NCBI RefSeq assembly: GCF_012971725.1
Contig: NZ_CP048833.1
Span: forward strand, 1,054,001-1,118,000
Reading direction: 5' to 3'
From: Pseudomonas multiresinivorans
Lineage (GTDB): Bacteria > Pseudomonadota > Gammaproteobacteria > Pseudomonadales > Pseudomonadaceae
Length of the DNA: 64,000 nt
Shown: positions 59,672 through 64,000 of the stretch, one piece after another
Layout of the letters: the number at the start of each line of letters is the position of its first letter
How positions within the stretch are numbered: the first letter of the stretch is position 1
The notes under the pieces: generated by a model
Seen by the model: only the letters and a program-made list of their open reading frames with translations
Database searches by the model: none
What the model was told of the DNA's origin: nothing
Made by a program: the position numbers and the translations under genes

Positions 59672-61081
59672 TCAGACGCTGTAGTACAGGTCGTATTCCA
59701 GCGGGTGCACGAAGGTGCGCACCTTGATTTCTTCTTCCGACTTCAGCTCGATGTAGGCATCGATGAACTCGTCGGTGAACACGCCGCCCTTGGTCAGGAA
59801 CGCACGGCCCTTGTCGAGTTCTTCCAGCGCCTCTTTCAGGCTGCCGCAAACCTGCGGGATTTCCTTCGCCTCTTCCGGCGGCAGGTCATACAGGTTCTTG
59901 TCGGCGGCATCGCCGGGGTGAATCTTGTTCTGGATGCCGTCCAGGCCAGCCATCAGCAGTGCGGCGAAGCACAGGTAGGGGTTGGCAGCCGGGTCCGGGA
60001 AGCGCGCTTCGATGCGGCGGGCTTTCGGGCTGGAAACGTACGGGATACGGATCGAGGCGGAACGGTTACGGGCCGAGTAGGCCAGCATGACCGGAGCTTC
60101 GAAGCCCGGAACCAGGCGCTTGTAGGAGTTGGTGGCCGGGTTGGTGAAGCCGTTCAGGGCCTTACCGTGCTTGATGATGCCGCCGATGAAGTACAGGGCG
60201 GTATCGGACAGGCCGGCATAGCCTTCGCCAGCGAAGGTGTTCTTGCCATCCTTGGAGATGGACATGTGAACGTGCATGCCCGAGCCGTTGTCGCCGTACA
60301 GCGGCTTCGGCATGAAGGTCACGGTCTTGCCGTAGGCGTCGGCGACGTTGTGGATGCAGTACTTCAGGGTCTGAACTTCGTCAGCCTTGGCAACCAGGGT
60401 GTTGAACTTCACGCCGATTTCGTTCTGGCCGGCAGTCGCCACTTCGTGGTGGTGAACTTCGATGACCAGGCCCATCTCTTCCATGGCGTTGCACATGGCG
60501 GTACGGATTTCGTGGTCGTGGTCGACCGGCGGCACCGGGAAGTAGCCGCCCTTGACGCCCGGACGGTGACCTTTGTTGCCGGTCTCGATGTCGGCGTCGG
60601 TGTTCCAGGAAGCCTGCTCGGAGAAGATCTTGAACATCGAGCCGGAGATATCGGACTTGAACTTCACTTCGTCGAAGATGAAGAACTCCGGCTCCGGGCC
60701 GACGAATACGGTGTCACCGATACCGGTGGACTTCAGGTATTCCTCGGCGCGCTTGGCGATGTTGCGCGGGTCGCGCTCGTAGCCTTGCATGGTGCTCGGC
60801 TCGATGATGTCGCAAACCAGGATCAGGGTCGGCTCTTCGGTGAACGGGTCGAGCACGGCGGTGCTGTCGTCCGGGAGCAGGATCATGTCGGAGGCTTCGA
60901 TGCCCTTCCAGCCTTCGATGGAGGAGCCATCGAACATCTTGCCGGCTTCGAAGAACTCGTCGTCCAGCGCGTCGCGGGCGGGCATGGTGACGTGCTGCTG
61001 CTTGCCTTTGGTATCGGTGAAGCGCAGGTCAACCCACTTCACGTCATGATCTTTGATCAGTTGTTGCGACTTGTACGACAT
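59672..61081 (-). CDS. glnA: Glutamine synthetase, type I
   Basis: 469-residue dodecameric enzyme making glutamine from glutamate, ammonia and ATP. Signatures are GMHVHMSIS-type NGSGMHVHMSISKDGKN, the ATP-binding KPLYGDNGSG and the adenylylation site Tyr in NLYDLPPEEAKEIP (~398). It is therefore controlled post-translationally by GlnE as in enterics. Transcribed from a sigma-54 promoter with NtrC boxes upstream. Confidence 0.98.
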   Translation of the reverse strand: MSYKSQQLIKDHDVKWVDLRFTDTKGKQQHVTMPARDALDDEFFEAGKMFDGSSIEGWKGIEASDMILLPDDSTAVLDPFTEEPTLILVCDIIEPSTMQGYERDPRNIAKRAEEYLKSTGIGDTVFVGPEPEFFIFDEVKFKSDISGSMFKIFSEQASWNTDADIETGNKGHRPGVKGGYFPVPPVDHDHEIRTAMCNAMEEMGLVIEVHHHEVATAGQNEIGVKFNTLVAKADEVQTLKYCIHNVADAYGKTVTFMPKPLYGDNGSGMHVHMSISKDGKNTFAGEGYAGLSDTALYFIGGIIKHGKALNGFTNPATNSYKRLVPGFEAPVMLAYSARNRSASIRIPYVSSPKARRIEARFPDPAANPYLCFAALLMAGLDGIQNKIHPGDAADKNLYDLPPEEAKEIPQVCGSLKEALEELDKGRAFLTKGGVFTDEFIDAYIELKSEEEIKVRTFVHPLEYDLYYSV

Positions 61082-61181
61082 GCTGTCCTCCAGGAGGGAT
61101 TAGAGCTGGGAGCTTTTTTGTGCCCCAGTATCGGGTGATGCCGGCCGGAATACTCCGCCAGGGCAACCTGCCTCACAAGAG

Positions 61182-61198
61182 AGCAAGTTGCGTGCCAG
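61182..61198 (-). promoter_or_regulatory. Sigma-54 promoter of glnA
   Basis: On the minus strand CTGGCACGCAACTTGCT carries the -24 GG and -12 GC at correct spacing and is an excellent match to the consensus. The predicted start is near 61171, leaving a 90 nt leader. Confidence 0.9.
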
Positions 61199-61256
61199 TG
61201 CCCATTATCGGGCAAGGGCCCTGATTTCCGGGGCTTTGGCCAAGCAATCAGGTAAA

Positions 61257-61299
61257 TGCACGATATTTGTGCACTGTTTCGGTGCTTCACCATGGTGCG
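61257..61299 (-). promoter_or_regulatory. NtrC enhancer sites for glnA
   Basis: TGCACGATATTTGTGCA (61257-61273) is a perfect TGCAC-N7-GTGCA site. TGCTTCACCATGGTGCG (61283-61299) is a weaker second site, 26 bp away. They lie about 95-120 bp upstream of the predicted glnA start, a normal enhancer position. Confidence 0.85.
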
Positions 61300-61340
61300 T
61301 GCGTCCATTTTGGTGCGCAAAAAAGAAAGTCTCCGATTTC

Positions 61341-61371
61341 TGCTCAAGTCTTGAGCAATTTCGGATATAAT
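61341..61371 (+). promoter_or_regulatory. thiI promoter with overlapping palindrome
   Basis: A perfect -10 TATAAT at 61366-61371 precedes thiI by ~43 bp. The -35 region is replaced or covered by the near-perfect palindrome TGCTCAAGTCTTGAGCA (61341-61357, 8 bp arms). No consensus -35 is present, as if an activator or repressor binds there. The regulator is unknown. Confidence 0.55.
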
Positions 61372-61413
61372 TCCGCCCCTTTTTTTCAGTCCCATGGCAA
61401 TCGCCCGATTCGC

Positions 61414-62868
61414 ATGAAACTCATCGTCAAGGTCTTCCAGGAAATCACCATCAAGAGCCGGCCGGTGCGCAAGCGCTTCATCCGCCAGCTGGCGAAGAAC
61501 ATTCGCACGGTGCTCCGCGACCTCGACCCCGAGCTGCTGGTCGAAGGCGAGTGGGACAACCTCGAGGTCGAGACCCGGGTCACCGACCCCAAGGTCCTGC
61601 GCGAGATGATCGAGCGCCTGACCTGCACGCCGGGCATCGGCCACTTCCTGGAAGTGCACGAATACCCGCTGGGCGATTTCGACGACATCCTCGAGAAGTG
61701 CAAGACCCATTTCGGCGACAAGCTGCCGGGCAAGGTCTTCTCCATGCGCTGCAAGCGCGCTGGCAAGCATCCGTTCACCTCCATCGATGTGGAGCGTTAC
61801 GTCGGCGGCGGCCTGCGCCAGCATTGCGGTGCGGCGGGCGTCTCGCTGAAGAACCCGGAAGTGGAAGTGCGCGTGGAAATCCGCCATGACCGCCTCTACG
61901 TGATCCACGCCCAGCACGATGGCCTCGGCGGTTACCCGCTGGGCGCGCTGGAGCAGGTGCTGGTGCTGATGTCCGGTGGCTTCGACTCCACCGTGGCGGC
62001 CTACCAGATGATGCGCCGCGGCATGATCAGCCACTTCGTGTTCTTCAACCTCGGCGGCCGTGCCCACGAACTGGGCGTGATGGAAGTCGCGCACTACCTG
62101 TGGAAGAAGTACGGCAGCTCCCAGCGTGTGCTGTTCGTCAGCGTGCCCTTCGAGGAAGTGGTCGGTGAGATTCTCACCAAGGTCGACGACAGCTACATGG
62201 GAGTGACCTTGAAGCGCATGATGCTGCGCGCCGCGAGCCGTGTGGCCGAGCGCCTGGAGATCGACGCGCTGGTGACCGGCGAGGCGATTTCCCAGGTGTC
62301 CAGCCAGACCCTGCCGAACCTCTCGGTGATCGACCGGGTGACCGACACCCTGGTCCTGCGTCCGCTGATCGTCAGCCACAAGCAGGACATCATCGACACC
62401 GCGACGAAGATCGGCACCGCCGAGTTCGCCAAGCACATGCCCGAGTACTGCGGCGTGATCTCGGTGAACCCGACCACCCAGGCCAAGCCGCACCGCGTCG
62501 ACTACGAAGAAACCAAGTTCGACATGGCCGTGCTCGACCGTGCCCTGGAACGCTCCACCCAGATGACCGTCGACCGCGTGATCGACGAACTGGGCAAGGA
62601 CCTGGCGGTGGAAATGGTCGATGAAGTGCTGGCCGGCCAGATCGTCGTGGACATCCGCCACCCGGACGCCCAGGAAGATGAACCGCTGGCCATCGAGGGT
62701 ATCGAAGTACTGCCGATGCCGTTCTACGCGATCAACAGCAAATTCAAGGAGCTGGACCCCAACCGCCAGTACCTCCTGTATTGCGACAAGGGCGTGATGA
62801 GTCGTCTGCACGCCCACCACCTGGTCAACGAAGGGCACACCAATGTGCGTGTTTACCGTCCGCAATAA
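61414..62868 (+). CDS. thiI: tRNA 4-thiouridine / thiazole sulfurtransferase ThiI
   Basis: 484 residues, start ATG 61414 (MKLIVKVFQEITIKSRPVRKR). An upstream in-frame extension to 61267 crosses the promoter. N-terminal ferredoxin-like/THUMP domain (~1-165), PP-loop ATPase VLMSGGFDSTVAAY near 190, and a C-terminal rhodanese domain with the catalytic Cys in LYCDKGVMSRLHAHHL. It puts sulfur into s4U8 of tRNA and into the thiamin thiazole. Divergent from glnA. Confidence 0.96.
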   Translation: MKLIVKVFQEITIKSRPVRKRFIRQLAKNIRTVLRDLDPELLVEGEWDNLEVETRVTDPKVLREMIERLTCTPGIGHFLEVHEYPLGDFDDILEKCKTHFGDKLPGKVFSMRCKRAGKHPFTSIDVERYVGGGLRQHCGAAGVSLKNPEVEVRVEIRHDRLYVIHAQHDGLGGYPLGALEQVLVLMSGGFDSTVAAYQMMRRGMISHFVFFNLGGRAHELGVMEVAHYLWKKYGSSQRVLFVSVPFEEVVGEILTKVDDSYMGVTLKRMMLRAASRVAERLEIDALVTGEAISQVSSQTLPNLSVIDRVTDTLVLRPLIVSHKQDIIDTATKIGTAEFAKHMPEYCGVISVNPTTQAKPHRVDYEETKFDMAVLDRALERSTQMTVDRVIDELGKDLAVEMVDEVLAGQIVVDIRHPDAQEDEPLAIEGIEVLPMPFYAINSKFKELDPNRQYLLYCDKGVMSRLHAHHLVNEGHTNVRVYRPQ

Positions 62869-63037
62869 AGGCGCGGACCAACGCCGCCAGCCCGGACTGT
62901 TCGGCGGCAGCATCCGCCACCGACCTCCCGACACATTGGGTGCGTAAGCTCACGCCCTGACCTTTGCACCGCCGCGCCACGGCCCGGCCCCCGCTGCCGA
63001 AATCGGCAGCCGAAGATTCACTATCGAGACTGACACT
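62869..63037. other. thiI-typA intergenic region
   Basis: 169 bp with no gene. It should contain the typA leader, but no clear promoter hexamers or terminator were recognised. Confidence 0.4.
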
Positions 63038-64000
63038 GTGATCGAAAAACTGCGCAACATCGCCATCATCGCCCACGTCGACCATGGCAAGACCACCCTC
63101 GTAGACAAGCTCCTGCGCCTGTCCGGCACCCTCGACCGCAAAGAAGCGGAAAACGAGCGCGTGATGGACTCCAACGACCAGGAAAAAGAGCGTGGCATCA
63201 CCATTCTGGCGAAGAACACCGCGCTGAAATGGAACGACTACAGCATCAACATCGTCGACACCCCCGGCCACGCCGACTTCGGTGGCGAGGTTGAGCGCGT
63301 GATGTCGATGGTCGACTCCGTACTGCTGGTGGTCGACGCCCAGGACGGCCCCATGCCGCAGACCCGCTTCGTGACCCAGAAGGCCTTCAAGGCCGGCCTG
63401 CGTCCGATCGTCGTGGTGAACAAGATCGACCGTCCGGGCGCGCGTCCTGACTGGGTCATCGACCAGATCTTCGACCTGTTCGACAACCTCGGCGCCACCG
63501 ACGAGCAGCTGGACTTCCCGATCGTCTACGCCAGTGCCCTGAACGGCATCGCCGGCATGGACCACGAGAAGATGGACGACAACATGGACGCGCTGTTCCA
63601 GGCGATCATCGACCACGTCCCGGCGCCGAAAGTCGACGTCGACGGCCCGTTCCAGATGCAGATCTCCCAGCTGGACTACAACAGCTTCCTCGGCGTGATC
63701 GGCATCGGCCGTATCGCTCGCGGCAAGGTCAAGACCAACACCCCGGTCGTGGCCATCAGCGACGACGGCACCAAGCGCAACGGCCGTATCCTGAAGATCA
63801 TGGGCCACTCGGGCCTGCAGCGCATCGAAGTCGCTGAAGCCGAAGCCGGTGACATCGTCTGCGTCTCGGGCATGGATGAACTGTTCATCTCCGACACCCT
63901 GTGCGACCCGCAGAACGTCGAAGCGCGCCCGCCGCTGACCGTTGACCAGCCGACCGTGAGCATGACCTTCCAGGTCAACGACTCGCCGTTCGCCGGCAAG
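63038..64000 (+). CDS. typA: Ribosome-associated translational GTPase TypA/BipA (partial)
   Basis: First 321 codons, cut by the window end. GTG start 63038 (MIEKLRNIAIIAHVDHGKTT). G1 AHVDHGKTT, switch II VDTPGHADFGGEV, G4 NKID and a beta-barrel domain II beginning near 205 are visible. It is an EF-G-like GTPase acting in ribosome assembly and in stress and cold adaptation. ~170 bp after thiI. Confidence 0.97.
   Translation, partial: MIEKLRNIAIIAHVDHGKTTLVDKLLRLSGTLDRKEAENERVMDSNDQEKERGITILAKNTALKWNDYSINIVDTPGHADFGGEVERVMSMVDSVLLVVDAQDGPMPQTRFVTQKAFKAGLRPIVVVNKIDRPGARPDWVIDQIFDLFDNLGATDEQLDFPIVYASALNGIAGMDHEKMDDNMDALFQAIIDHVPAPKVDVDGPFQMQISQLDYNSFLGVIGIGRIARGKVKTNTPVVAISDDGTKRNGRILKIMGHSGLQRIEVAEAEAGDIVCVSGMDELFISDTLCDPQNVEARPPLTVDQPTVSMTFQVNDSPFAGK

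Noticed and set aside
61057..62934. A 625-codon minus-strand frame opposite thiI
   Set aside because: Antisense shadow covering both thiI and the glnA promoter; no recognisable domain.

Overview
The window is a 64 kb stretch of GC-rich chromosome from a Pseudomonas of the P. aeruginosa group. It follows the gene order of the P. aeruginosa PAO1 segment from typA and thiI through glnA, ntrBC, secB, gpmI, the his genes, mutY, an amino-acid ABC transporter, an EmrAB-OpmG type efflux operon and rmlBDAC to dctBD and arcDA. tRNA-Thr(TGT) and tRNA-Phe(GAA) sit where that order predicts. The species was not determined. No phage, plasmid, IS element, CRISPR array or rRNA was seen.

Layout. 1-2.4 kb: start of the arginine deiminase operon (arcD, arcA partial) behind an Anr-type box. 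3-6.2 kb: C4-dicarboxylate two-component system dctBD, without the dctPQM transporter genes that I recall lying between dctD and arcD in PAO1. 6.3-9.7 kb: rmlBDAC (dTDP-L-rhamnose), translationally coupled throughout. 10.2-22.5 kb: an accessory, ABC-transporter-dependent surface-polysaccharide locus between rmlB and tRNA-Thr. It holds glycosyltransferases, a WbpW-type GDP-mannose enzyme, an acyltransferase, Wzm, a Wzt with a carbohydrate-binding tail, WecB, and one large protein that joins a pyruvyl-transferase domain, a coiled coil and two glycosyltransferase modules. 22.9-27.7 kb: tripartite efflux operon with a MarR repressor and two operator-like palindromes. 28-35 kb: a methyltransferase, an amino-acid ABC transporter and an LtaS-like sulfatase-fold membrane protein. 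35-42.7 kb: yggX, mutY, asmA-like, a PanZ-like acetyltransferase and hisB-hisH-DUF2164-hisA-hisF. 42.9-44.6 kb: two tandem periplasmic solute-binding proteins. 44.7-49.8 kb: a divergent polysaccharide deacetylase, ctpA, envC-like and gpmI. 49.9-52.9 kb: rhodanese, grxC, secB, an NrsZ-like sRNA, a small membrane protein and trmL. 53.2-64 kb: ntrBC, two DUF4124 proteins, a YbiO-like MscS channel, glnA, thiI and typA (partial).

How it fits together. The right side is a nitrogen-control neighbourhood. NtrB/NtrC are encoded here, NtrC-box palindromes lie upstream of ntrB and glnA, and glnA has a textbook sigma-54 promoter. A second sigma-54 promoter at 51.62 kb points into four 80-nt-spaced hairpin modules, the signature expected of the NtrC/RpoN-dependent sRNA NrsZ (reported with three modules in PAO1). 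The left side is a cell-surface region: dTDP-rhamnose, GDP-mannose and UDP-ManNAc supply feed a Wzm/Wzt-exported glycan. Its Wzt gene carries a nine-C homopolymer that could make export phase-variable.

Recurrent intergenic elements include REP-type repeats, a mosaic repeat inside the his operon, and four copies of an inverted repeat built on the perfect DnaA-box 9-mer TTATCCACA.
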